This document shows, one piece after another, positions 36,627 through 45,123 of a stretch of DNA of 64,000 bases. The translations under genes and the position numbers were made by a program. The notes under the pieces are model-generated. The model saw nothing but the letters and a program-made list of their open reading frames with translations, had not been told where the DNA came from and ran no database searches. Each line of letters opens with the position of its first letter. The first letter of the stretch is position 1. The stretch covers positions 3,905,001 to 3,969,000 of the forward strand of contig NZ_CP166840.1 in NCBI RefSeq assembly GCF_041346925.1, read 5' to 3'. This DNA is from Agaribacterium sp. ZY112 (GTDB lineage Bacteria > Pseudomonadota > Gammaproteobacteria > Pseudomonadales > Cellvibrionaceae).

Positions 36627-37521
36627 CGTCTGTTACAAGCCCCGAATTTCCTTGATCCAAGTTGCCTTGATCTAAGTTGCCTTGCCCCATGTTGCTATAA
36701 GACGTAGCGCTATGACATATATAAGTATCGTGACAGTGTGCCGGCACGATACTTACATCTGTATTTTTTTTATAGAGCTGGCTCAGCTTATCGATGGTCT
36801 GGTAATACTGCTTGGTATCGCTAAGCAATAAATGCGCAATAGGGTGGGGTCGACTTGCCGATGTCAGCGCTTGATTGGTCCAGCACGCATCACCAACAAG
36901 GAAAGTCCCCTGATCAATATGCAATAAACCAAAGTGCCCATAGGCATGCCCCGGAAGCGCCACAGCTAGCAAAGCGCCATCAGCAAACAAATCATAGGCA
37001 TATTTAAAGGGTGAGAAACGTGTATGCAATAAGCACGGCTTACATTGTTCAATTAGTACAAGTCGCTGGCATATATCTTCTGGCAGCAAGCTAGGCAAAT
37101 ATCCTTTTATTAAGCCTCTAAAACGCCCCAAGCGCTGAATAGAACTTAAGGCTTCTTCAGAGCAAATAAAGGTAGCTGCAGGAAAATCTTTTAAACCCGC
37201 AATATGATCTGCATGAAAGTGTGATATAAAAATATAACGAATATCTTCTGCCGCAATACCTCGCTGATGAAGCTGAGCATGTAAGTTTTCAGACTCACAT
37301 AGATGCATAGGCGTACACCAGCGATACAAGCGCTGAGGAAAGGGCTGAGTAGCCGACATAAAACGCTTGGCATACCCCGTATCAAACAACATATAACCCT
37401 TAGTTGGGTGTTTAAGTAAAGCCACTATTGCGGGGAATTTCTGCGAACGTAAAGAAGCGCCACGGGTAACAATGGCCTCAGGATGAAAGCAATGACCAAC
37501 CTTTAATAACTCAAGGCTCAT
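36616..37521 (-). CDS. MBL-fold metallo-hydrolase
   Basis: The ~301-residue metallo-beta-lactamase-fold protein has YMLFDTGYAKRF and the HxHxDH ligand motif in FISHFHADHIAGLKDF. Later ligands are in LPGHAYGHFGL, LVGDACW and VPAHCHDTY. Start preferred at the ATG at 37521 (MSLELLKVGH); a TTG two codons earlier is less likely. The C-terminus carries a short tandem repeat (QGNLDQGNLDQGN) encoded by 15-bp DNA repeats. In the cluster it could hydrolyse a thioester, ester or lactone intermediate. It overlaps both neighbours. Confidence 0.83.
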   Translation of the reverse strand: MSLELLKVGHCFHPEAIVTRGASLRSQKFPAIVALLKHPTKGYMLFDTGYAKRFMSATQPFPQRLYRWCTPMHLCESENLHAQLHQRGIAAEDIRYIFISHFHADHIAGLKDFPAATFICSEEALSSIQRLGRFRGLIKGYLPSLLPEDICQRLVLIEQCKPCLLHTRFSPFKYAYDLFADGALLAVALPGHAYGHFGLLHIDQGTFLVGDACWTNQALTSASRPHPIAHLLLSDTKQYYQTIDKLSQLYKKNTDVSIVPAHCHDTYICHSATSYSNMGQGNLDQGNLDQGNSGLVTDDDV

Positions 37522-38623
37522 AAACAAGCACCATGGCGCCTAGACTCAAACCTGCCGATGAGCCAATAAGTAAAATACGATGCCCAGGTTTCACAGGGTA
37601 GGATCTTAATAACTCATGTAAGGCCGCTGGGATAGACACCGAGATTTGGTTACCTCTAGATGCCAATAAATTAACCACCTTGTCTGTAGCAATGCCTAAA
37701 CGCTTAAATAACCTTTTAAGGCCCTTGCCACTGGCCTGATGAGGCACAACCCAGTCGATATGATTTAGCTGTAAGTCAACAGGGCTTAACAATTCACATA
37801 GAAATTGGTCAATCACACTCGCGGTTTGGCGATACAGCTCTTTGCCCTGCATGCTAAAGACACCATAAGCACGATAATCGCCTTCAATTTTACTGGGGTG
37901 GTATAAACTTCCGCCCCCACGAATTTCACACAAATCCACCCCCGCAGGGTAGGTTCGAAAATGTGAATTCACTATCTGAATATTTGGCGTTTTATTCTTT
38001 GCCCGACAGCTATGCTGCGCACTCTTTGTAGACGCAGTATCAACTTCGCGACTCTCTACTTTAGCAAGATCTAAGCTTGGAGCTTCTAACTCGAGGCTGT
38101 CTAAGGTAGGGCAAGCGCCGACAATAAAAGCCGCAGAACCATCACCAAAGAGCGCTTTAACAGCGACGTCGTCACTGGCAAGACCAACAGAAGCGACCTC
38201 ACTCGAAACAATTAATATCGTTTTATACTGTTTCGCAGCAATCATAGACGCCGCTAAATCCAGGGCCTGTAAAGCACTCAAACAAGTCATATTAATATCA
38301 AAGGCGCAGGTTGAGACATTGGCGCCGTATTGAGCAAGAATCTTTGCTGCATTACAGGGGATGGACTGCTCCATAGTGCCAGAAGCAGCGATTAAGCAAT
38401 CGATATCATCTAGCTCAAGACCGGCATCGCTAAGCGCTTTATCTATCGCTTTTTTTGCCATCTGAGACTGCGTTTCTTGGCCGGCATAATAACGAACAGC
38501 AACTCCCGATTTAGACAGTGAACTGCCTATAGCAAGCCCTTGCTGACGATCTAAAGTTTCTGAACTTACACATTGCTGAGGCAGATACACCGCACTCGCA
38601 CGTACATTTACAAGTCGATTCAC
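37511..38623 (-). CDS. 3-oxoacyl-ACP synthase III-like condensing enzyme
   Basis: The 370-residue thiolase-fold enzyme has catalytic Cys in FDINMTCLSALQALD, His in WVVPHQASGKGL and Asn in SRGNQISVSIPAAL, the complete C-H-N triad of KAS III/FabH. The N-terminus starts SAVYLPQQCVSSETLD, typical of FabH/OleA-like proteins. It is a second-type condensing enzyme leading a biosynthetic operon, so it is more likely specialised than housekeeping FabH. Start is GTG with AGGATG ahead. First gene of the seven-gene cluster. Confidence 0.87.
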   Translation of the reverse strand: MNRLVNVRASAVYLPQQCVSSETLDRQQGLAIGSSLSKSGVAVRYYAGQETQSQMAKKAIDKALSDAGLELDDIDCLIAASGTMEQSIPCNAAKILAQYGANVSTCAFDINMTCLSALQALDLAASMIAAKQYKTILIVSSEVASVGLASDDVAVKALFGDGSAAFIVGACPTLDSLELEAPSLDLAKVESREVDTASTKSAQHSCRAKNKTPNIQIVNSHFRTYPAGVDLCEIRGGGSLYHPSKIEGDYRAYGVFSMQGKELYRQTASVIDQFLCELLSPVDLQLNHIDWVVPHQASGKGLKRLFKRLGIATDKVVNLLASRGNQISVSIPAALHELLRSYPVKPGHRILLIGSSAGLSLGAMVLVYEP

Positions 38624-38648
38624 ATAGCATCCTGTTAGTGATCAAAGC

Positions 38649-38667
38649 GCGTGCGATCATAGCACGC
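38649..38667. promoter_or_regulatory. Inverted repeat in the promoter region of the biosynthetic cluster
   Basis: GCGTGC (38649-38654) and GCACGC (38662-38667) flank GATCATA, 26 bp upstream of the KAS III-like start codon. It could be an operator or a leader hairpin for the seven-gene operon. No matching copy was noticed elsewhere in the window. Confidence 0.35.
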
Positions 38668-38744
38668 ATCGTATTTTTAAAACTTGCCCTCTCGTGAACT
38701 AGGTTTTGTATCTTAAAGTTAGATAAACCAAGCGCTTAAAGACC

Positions 38745-39461
38745 TTAGCGATCACGGGATGTGGTATCGAACTGACCATGCTTTAAATAGTGCAAAACCT
38801 GCTCTATTACCGCTTTATTCTTCATCATAAAGGTATGAGTAACAGGCATCACTAAGTGATCATTCATCCCCTCAAGTTTGGTGTGCTCTACCGAAACCTT
38901 ACCGTCATCCACACCTGGGATTAAGCTAGATAAAATGAGGTTAATACTTTTATTTCCGGCAATCACTCCGACATTAAAGCGTGCTGCATCGAGCTGATTT
39001 GGCACACTCACTTCCGCAGTGCCAAGCTGCATGCCGGCATCACCATTAATAAAATGAAAGCCAGGAAAATGCTGAAGCTTATCAACAACTTCACTGCCCT
39101 GATTCGGTGGGCCAAGCATGACAACATATTTTAAGTTTTCTATATTCTGCTCAGATAAATACTGACGAACAAGGATGCCACCTAGGGAGTGAGTCACAAA
39201 ATTCACACTGCCTTCGCTGGCACATTGTGCTAAGGCAGGTTTAACAGCCAACTTAGCTAGCGTAGCAATATCAAAATCACGAGAAGGATAAGCTACATTA
39301 ACGGTTTGATAACCCGGCTCGCTTAAGCGGGTTTCTAATACATCCATAGACGAATCACTACGCGCCAAACCGTGCAATAAAATCACACATGACGCGTGGC
39401 TTAAGGCGCTCCAAAAGATGATTATTAGAAGGCCAAGTAATTGGACAATTAACTTAGGCAC
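38745..39461 (-). CDS. Exported lipase/alpha-beta-hydrolase (PGAP1-like)
   Basis: The 238-residue hydrolase has an N-terminal signal peptide (LLGLLIIIFWSALSHAS). The oxyanion strand CVILLHGLARSDSSMD comes first, then the nucleophile elbow VNFVTHSLGGILVRQYL (Ser in T-H-S-L-G). VVMLGPPNQGSEVVD is typical of PGAP1-like lipases. The acid and His are probably in DDGKVSVEHT and the nearby GMNDHLVMPVTHTFM. Probably periplasmic; the substrate is an ester or acylglycerol. A single gene on the same strand as the cluster but separated from it by ~120 bp. Confidence 0.83.
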   Translation of the reverse strand: MPKLIVQLLGLLIIIFWSALSHASCVILLHGLARSDSSMDVLETRLSEPGYQTVNVAYPSRDFDIATLAKLAVKPALAQCASEGSVNFVTHSLGGILVRQYLSEQNIENLKYVVMLGPPNQGSEVVDKLQHFPGFHFINGDAGMQLGTAEVSVPNQLDAARFNVGVIAGNKSINLILSSLIPGVDDGKVSVEHTKLEGMNDHLVMPVTHTFMMKNKAVIEQVLHYLKHGQFDTTSRDR

Positions 39462-39539
39462 TTACTATTTCGCTCTATATATTGCATTTATGTCGCGCTC
39501 ATATTTATGAACTATGTATCTCGTATATGCTGCTGCGCT

Positions 39540-42500
39540 TTATGACGAAGCGAGTGACTGAGCCAGTTTTTTCGCATTGGCAAAGTCAACTTTACCGCTA
39601 GCCAGCTTAGGAATCGTATCAAGTTCATACACGCAACTAGGTAAAGACAAGTTACTCAAACCCTTATCGGCAAAACTCTGACTATTTAATACGCCATCAG
39701 GCACGTAATTACTTAGCAGAACCAGCTTTTCACCACGCTTGTCATCCGGCAGGCTCACCAAAACAAGTTCAAGCTCAGAACTTTGTATCTCTTGATCACT
39801 TACTTGATCACTTGCCTGCTCACCGGCCTTCTCATCAAGAGGCGACTTCTCTTGTTTAAGAGCATCTGTATATAACTCATAAATCACCTGCTCGACTCGA
39901 CCGAGGCCAATCATCTCACCACCAATTTTTGCAAAGCGAGAGTAGCGATCTAATATGCTCAAAAAGCCATCCGCATCGATCTTGCCTTTATCTCCTGTGA
40001 TATACCAACGCTCACCCTCTTTGCTATAAATCACCTTATCTGTGCGCTCTGGATCATTAAGATACCCCAGCATTATCTGAACACCGCCAATTAAAATCAT
40101 ACCGGCTTCGCCATTTGGCAAAGGCTCAAAGGTATCGGGGTCGACAATACGAATACTGGTACCAGGAAGCGGCATACCTACACTGCCTTTCTTCTGCCCC
40201 AGTTGCACACTGTAAGTTTGCATATCTAATTGATCAGGCAAGTTTACGCTTACCACTGGTGTTGCTTCTGTTGCACCATAACCCTCATAAATAGGCTTGC
40301 CGAACTTCTCAACAAAAGCCTGCTGAATTTGTGGATTCAGCTTCTCAGCACCACTAACCACCAAGCGTAAGCTTTGCAACATAAGAGGATGTACATTTCT
40401 ATTTTTGGTATAAAGCCTAAAGAATGTGGACGTGCCAAACATCAAGCTAGCTTGGTAACGCGTAATTAATTTTGCACAGCCAACGGCATCGGTAGGGTCT
40501 GGGTGGAACACAACGGGGACACCATGAAGTAGCGGTAAGAACTGTGTCACCGTTAAACCAAAGGCATGAAATAAAGGTAAATTACCCAGCATCACATCAC
40601 CCTGCTCTGGGTTTAGCACTTGTAGGGTTTGCTGCACATTGGCTTGCACATTTAGATGGCTCAAACAAATGCCCTTTGGTGTCCCCTCACTGCCACTTGA
40701 GAATAAAATACAGGCACTTGAATCATTGCTCACATTAGAAGCCACAAGGTGCTTAAGCAGTGACGTGGGTAATAACTGGCACGCAAGAAAGGCTTTAAGT
40801 TTATGGCTAAAAGCCATATCTTCCTTAAGCTGCTCAAGCTCAATCACTTGCACACCAGCCAAGGCCACTTCAAGATCAAAACCCTTGGCTTTTAACTTAG
40901 TAATAAATTTACGTGAGCTCAGCACTGTTTGTATGTCTGCACTTTGCATTGCAGCCATCAAGGCATCAGTACCCACACTGTAATTTAAATTAACAACGGT
41001 TTTACCTGCCTGTAATACAGCCATATTGGCAAGTGCGCCACCGGCACTGGAAGGTAATAAGAGGCCAATATTGTTTCCGGCTAGTTTGTCAGCTAATGCG
41101 TATTTTAAGCTCGTACTGGCTATTAGGGCTTTAGCCGCGCTGAGTTCCACCCCGGTACTGTCAGCCATGCAAAAAGCGCGACCTTGTTGCTTAGCGGCTT
41201 GAACCCAGCGACGGCCTAAGTTCTCACATTCATTAACGTCTTCTTGCCACGAGCAAATAGATAAATCGAATACACGTTGCTTTAACTCGGTTGCATCAGT
41301 TTGATTTGAGATAGGCTCACCAAACGCCACAACAATTTTACGGCGCACACCCGCTGTTGGACGCTGCTTAAGCAATGAGGTTGAGCGAGAGAACTGGCTA
41401 CCCCACAAACCGTGCATATAAAAAGGAATAATAGGAACCGACTCACTCAAACCTAAACAAGCTCGCTCGTAGCCCTTTTTAAATTCAGCGAGTTGCCCGG
41501 TACGACTAATTGTTCCCTCCGGGAAAAGGCAAACCAAATCACCGGCTTCAAGACATTCGCGCACGGTATCAAGTGCTTTACGGCTTCGCGCACCTGGTTC
41601 AATAGGAATGCAGCCAGCTAGATCAAAAAACCACTTTAAATACCACGTTTGATAAATATGACGAATCATTACAAAACGCACAGGGCGCGGAGAAGCCATT
41701 TGAATGATGGCCCAATCAATCCAACTAACGTGGTTACCTAATAGTAAAGCGCCGCCTTCAGCCGGTAAGTTTTTAAAGCCCTGCACAACCACACGATAAC
41801 GGTTACGTAATATCGACATCAGCATCAAACGTAAAAAGCTCTGTGGAAGCTGGTACAAGGTATACGCAAAACCAATAACAGCCACCGCAGCAATCACAAA
41901 CAACAGACTTCTACTGGATATATCTAACCAAGCAAACACTGCGGTAAGCGCCAAAAAGCCAAACATACTGATGTTTTGAACCCAGTTATTTGCGGCCAAG
42001 GTAAGGCCTAACTGCCCTTTTTTAGCGAGAAACTGGATAAGTGAATTAAGCGGCACGATAAACAAGCCACCACAGACACCAATAAGGAAAAAATCGATCG
42101 CGGCCAAAGTAACACTGCTAATCGTTGGCAATATTAATAAACCAATAGCAATGCCTAGAGCCGCAAGAGGTAGCAGGCCCAGCTCAATTTTATTTTTAGA
42201 CAGCTTACCGGCTAAAAAAGCCCCCAGCGCAATGCCAAGGCCTGAGCAGGCTAAAATACCTTGAATAACAATGGTGTTATCAATCGCAGTGACACTTTTA
42301 AAATAGGCGGGGAACGCAGCCAGCATCACCTGACCAATACCCCAGAATGTCGCCAAACCAACAACACATAATCGCACGGCTTTTTGATCCACAAGAGGCT
42401 GTAAATCACGAGCAAATAAACGGCCACAAATAAAAGCTTTCCAAGCAAATTTCTTAGTCGTATTCGCTGGCAGTACGTGTTCAGGCTCTAGAGGTAGGCG

Positions 42501-43106
42501 ATACATGAAAATTAGCTCAAGCACCGCTGTAACGGTTAGTATGAGGCCAATAGGCGCAACAGACTGAATAACATCGGCTTCGCTGCTTAAGCTGTTGTCG
42601 TAATAACGTTCAAAAAAGATAGAAAATACAAAGGTGCCGGTGAGAATCGCCAAAATAGAAAGCGAAGCAACCATACTGTTGCCTTGTGCCAAACGCTGCT
42701 TACCAAACAACTCTTTGATAAACGAAAACTTAGCAGGGGAATAAATAGCCGATTGAGCGGCCAGTAAAAAAGTGGCAATAAAAGATAACCAAAACCAACC
42801 ATTCACATAACTCAACCAGACCAACGTACATAAAGCCACAGCCACCCAAGCGGCTCCTCTCATAATACGCACACGCGCAAAGCGGTCAGACAAAAAACCC
42901 GCAGGGCTCAACAATAATATAAAGGGCAACAAGATCAGCGCATTCAACACTGACGTCGCTACAATTTGATCTTGCTCGCTGTAGAGCTTAAAGATGGTGT
43001 TCTGAACCGTAATCTTGTGACCGAGATCGACAAAGGCGTTTAAGAAGACAGCAGCCAAAAAGGGCAGCGCCCCGACAGTGCGTGTAAGTGCTTTCATTGC
43101 GCTCAC
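39540..43106 (-). CDS. LplT-Aas fusion: lysophospholipid flippase plus acyltransferase/acyl-ACP synthetase
   Basis: One 1188-residue polypeptide combines three functions. Residues ~1-430 are a 12-helix MFS transporter like LplT (PAGFLSDRFARVRIMRG loop). Residues ~440-630 are a PlsC-type acyltransferase (GNHVSWIDW with HxxxxD, FPEGTISRTG). Residues ~640-1188 are an AMP-forming acyl-ACP synthetase (ILFSSGSEGTPKGI, EGYGATEATPVVS, WYITGDKGKID). In E. coli lplT and aas are separate neighbouring genes that import and re-acylate lysophosphatidylethanolamine. Here the pathway is fused. A 25-bp inverted repeat separates it from the divergent XRE gene. Confidence 0.92.
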   Translation of the reverse strand: MSAMKALTRTVGALPFLAAVFLNAFVDLGHKITVQNTIFKLYSEQDQIVATSVLNALILLPFILLLSPAGFLSDRFARVRIMRGAAWVAVALCTLVWLSYVNGWFWLSFIATFLLAAQSAIYSPAKFSFIKELFGKQRLAQGNSMVASLSILAILTGTFVFSIFFERYYDNSLSSEADVIQSVAPIGLILTVTAVLELIFMYRLPLEPEHVLPANTTKKFAWKAFICGRLFARDLQPLVDQKAVRLCVVGLATFWGIGQVMLAAFPAYFKSVTAIDNTIVIQGILACSGLGIALGAFLAGKLSKNKIELGLLPLAALGIAIGLLILPTISSVTLAAIDFFLIGVCGGLFIVPLNSLIQFLAKKGQLGLTLAANNWVQNISMFGFLALTAVFAWLDISSRSLLFVIAAVAVIGFAYTLYQLPQSFLRLMLMSILRNRYRVVVQGFKNLPAEGGALLLGNHVSWIDWAIIQMASPRPVRFVMIRHIYQTWYLKWFFDLAGCIPIEPGARSRKALDTVRECLEAGDLVCLFPEGTISRTGQLAEFKKGYERACLGLSESVPIIPFYMHGLWGSQFSRSTSLLKQRPTAGVRRKIVVAFGEPISNQTDATELKQRVFDLSICSWQEDVNECENLGRRWVQAAKQQGRAFCMADSTGVELSAAKALIASTSLKYALADKLAGNNIGLLLPSSAGGALANMAVLQAGKTVVNLNYSVGTDALMAAMQSADIQTVLSSRKFITKLKAKGFDLEVALAGVQVIELEQLKEDMAFSHKLKAFLACQLLPTSLLKHLVASNVSNDSSACILFSSGSEGTPKGICLSHLNVQANVQQTLQVLNPEQGDVMLGNLPLFHAFGLTVTQFLPLLHGVPVVFHPDPTDAVGCAKLITRYQASLMFGTSTFFRLYTKNRNVHPLMLQSLRLVVSGAEKLNPQIQQAFVEKFGKPIYEGYGATEATPVVSVNLPDQLDMQTYSVQLGQKKGSVGMPLPGTSIRIVDPDTFEPLPNGEAGMILIGGVQIMLGYLNDPERTDKVIYSKEGERWYITGDKGKIDADGFLSILDRYSRFAKIGGEMIGLGRVEQVIYELYTDALKQEKSPLDEKAGEQASDQVSDQEIQSSELELVLVSLPDDKRGEKLVLLSNYVPDGVLNSQSFADKGLSNLSLPSCVYELDTIPKLASGKVDFANAKKLAQSLASS

Positions 43107-43190
43107 TCCAGTTGAGTACGAGAGGCTGAAGTATCGACAAAGGTAGTGTTTAGCACAACCCTCCTCTAAAATGTGCCTCTATACGAGCAC

Positions 43191-43215
43191 AAAGGTATTA
43201 CCAAATAATACCTTT
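43191..43215. promoter_or_regulatory. Operator-like inverted repeat between lplT-aas and the XRE regulator
   Basis: AAAGGTATT (43191-43199) and AATACCTTT (43207-43215) are perfect 9-bp arms around a 7-bp spacer. It is placed between divergently transcribed genes, where a dual operator of the XRE regulator would be expected. Confidence 0.5.
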
Positions 43216-43268
43216 TTACTATTATGAGCTCTTCTTTACTAAGCTCAGCAACCTATTTAAGTAAGATA

Positions 43269-44015
43269 ATGGCCCAAACTCAGCAATTGATCGATACACT
43301 CAAGCAAGAACTAAGGCGCAAACATATCACCTACCGCCACATTGCTGAAAAACTCGAGTTAAGTGAAGCCTCGGTCAAGCGCATGTTTGCCAACAAACAA
43401 TTCACCCTTGAGCGTATCGCCGCCATCTGCGCTTTGTTAGATTGGGACTGGATCGACCTTGCAGAGGCCAGTAAAAGCTGCGAAAAGAAACTTGCCCACC
43501 TGACCGAAGAGCAAGAGCGTGAAATAGCAGCAGACCTTGAGCTACTGTTGGTTGCCGTCAGTGTGATTAACGGTTTTTGCTTTCAAGACCTTATTGAGCA
43601 CTATGAATTAAGCCAAGCCACCTGCATACAAAAGCTCGCCAAGCTCGATAGACTCAAGCTCATCGACTTACTGCCGGGTAACCGTATTAAGCTGAAAATC
43701 GCAACCAACTTCCGCTGGAACCCAATGGGGCCAATTCAGAAATACTTTTTAGATGTCGTTGTAGATGAATTCTTTAATACACGCTTTGCCGCCAGCGACG
43801 AAAAGCTCATCGTTATGAACGCCCTACTCTCGGACAAAGCCCAGCAAAGCATACAAGAAAAAATGGACAAACTTGCCGTCGATATGAGCACGACCATGCA
43901 AGCAGAAGCATCGTTACCCCTGAGCCATAAAAAAGGAAATACCTTAGTACTTGCGCTTCGACGCTGGCGTTATAAGCACTTTGAGCCACACGCAAGAAAA
44001 AACAAAGATGCCTAA
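43269..44015 (+). CDS. XRE-family transcriptional regulator
   Basis: A ~248-residue protein whose N-terminal ~65 residues form a Cro/CI helix-turn-helix (KHITYRHIAEKLELSEASVK, then RMFANKQFTLERIAAICALL). The rest is helical, with a second winged-helix-like segment (QDLIEHYELSQATCIQKLAK) and no recognised ligand domain. Start chosen at ATG 43269 (MAQTQQLIDTL); ATG 43224 upstream is an alternative. Divergent from the LplT-Aas fusion, so it may regulate phospholipid repair. Confidence 0.82.
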   Translation: MAQTQQLIDTLKQELRRKHITYRHIAEKLELSEASVKRMFANKQFTLERIAAICALLDWDWIDLAEASKSCEKKLAHLTEEQEREIAADLELLLVAVSVINGFCFQDLIEHYELSQATCIQKLAKLDRLKLIDLLPGNRIKLKIATNFRWNPMGPIQKYFLDVVVDEFFNTRFAASDEKLIVMNALLSDKAQQSIQEKMDKLAVDMSTTMQAEASLPLSHKKGNTLVLALRRWRYKHFEPHARKNKDA

Positions 44016-44054
44016 GCAGTACAGGTGATAATCCGCAACGATAGACATGCAGGC

Positions 44055-44288
44055 TTAGATAGCCACTCTCTTTTTATATGTTGAAATCAAGTAGTAAAGG
44101 CCAATTGCTGGCAAGACATGCTTGATACTATGCCCACTTATAAGCCCCAAGTAAGCATGAATTTGATGGTCAAAGACCTCAAGTAGTTTTGCGCCTATAT
44201 AAGAAATAATTAAAACCAAATAACCCACGCTATGGCTATATTTAGGAGTAAAGCATAACAGAATAATTGGTATTGTAATGACAGATAG
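44055..44288 (-). pseudogene. C-terminal fragment of a ceramidase-like integral membrane protein
   Basis: Translating the minus strand gives ~75 residues ending in a stop at 44055: IPIILLCFTPKYSHSVG, then AKLLEVFDHQIHAYLGL and ISGHSIKHVLPAIGLYYL. The (E)(V/H)FD...GLxSGHxxKH pattern is that of the alkaline-ceramidase-like bacterial membrane family. The N-terminal two-thirds is missing and the frame runs straight into an IS481-type terminal repeat at 44289. An IS insertion therefore truncated it. Confidence 0.65.
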
Positions 44289-44353
44289 TAGCTCAGACTT
44301 AATCTGACAGTTACTCGACTTAATTAAGTGTTTGTCAGTTTAGATCTGAGCTA
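44289..44353. mobile_element. Head-to-head pair of IS481-type terminal inverted repeats
   Basis: Positions 44333-44353 read TGTCAGTTTAGATCTGAGCT(A) toward the transposase remnant. Positions 44289-44309 are the reverse complement of a sequence matching it at 18 of 21 bases. The two TGTCAG ends face each other across a 23-bp spacer that holds the palindrome ACTTAATTAAGT. This is what two adjacent IS copies, or an IS junction, would leave. Confidence 0.5.
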
Positions 44354-44645
44354 AATTCTTCTCCGACCAGATGTTTTACCATCAAGTAAAGTTTCCATTG
44401 GCGTTCTTCTGTAGCGCATATTTCCCTGACGGTTCGAACATTGTTGTAGTATCCATTCAACCAGACTTTCTTGAATCTTACCTAGAGAACCATATAATTT
44501 TTTGCGAAAATTCACTTGGTAAAGCTCATTAAAAATCGCTTTGTGAAAGCGTTAGTAGATGTCGCTTATCTATGGTGACCTTGCTTTAGTTTTCGTGCTG
44601 TCGATGTCATTGATGGCCAAGTAGAGTTGAAAATCAAGCCTAGGT
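44342..44645 (-). pseudogene. Degenerate IS481-family transposase (C-terminal part)
   Basis: Minus-strand translation across frames gives YLAINDIDSTKTKARSP, then RFHKAIFNELYQVNFRKKLYG and SLGKIQESLVEW. After frameshifts come YYNNVRT-like and RRTPMETLLDGKT segments. These match the C-terminal integrase core of IS481-type transposases (RFHKT...FRKKLY...YYN.RTHQGK...RTPMETLLDGK). In-frame stops and at least two frameshifts show it is dead. It lies immediately beside the terminal repeat at 44333-44353. Confidence 0.65.
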
Positions 44646-45000
44646 ACTGCCCTCTGTTTCGAATGGCCCACAGGACTGTCGCAACTGTTAAAGCCGCGTC
44701 TATTTCATCACCAAGAACTCAGGATACAACTCTGCTACTGCACCGGCCCATAATCACAGCAAGGTACTTCCATCTTTCATCATGAATGCGGATATAGGTT
44801 ACGTATCTGATTTTTCACTGTAGGTGTGAGACACTCTCAAAGAAGGGCTTGCCTTGGATAGTCCAATTTTTATACGTTACTGCACGATACACCCGAGTCG
44901 TAGCAACCCTTAAACTATTGCCCCTCATGATTATAACAACACATATTCTGATCAATACGAACACCAAGTTTACACATTTCACGCGTTATTTTAGGACTCT
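44640..45000 (-). pseudogene. Degenerate IS3-family transposase (OrfB-like)
   Basis: Minus-strand frames show MRGNSLRVATTRVYRAVTYK, then YVTYIRIHDERWKYLAVIMG, RCSSRVVS and VLGDEIDAALTVATVLWA. The order matches IS3-group OrfB: HTH_21 end, 'DITYIxTxEGWxYLAVVMDLxSRRIVGW', then 'MDAxLTxxAL'. Stops and frameshifts interrupt it. It is joined directly to the IS481 remnant, so one element inserted in or next to another. Confidence 0.6.
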
Positions 45001-45123
45001 GTAACAGCTCTCATGGAGATTGAATATCTTGATTGTCATGGCCAATTATTTACCTTAAAAGCATGTCGTCTTTTATCTCTTGTTTATAGTTCTTGGATAC
45101 ATGATAATTGTTTTTTTGTATCT

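Noticed and set aside
31321..38623. Reading the operon as a classical OleABCD olefin pathway
   Set aside because: The ligase is PaaK/F390-like rather than OleC-like, no true OleB is visible, and two glycosyltransferases do not belong to Ole clusters.
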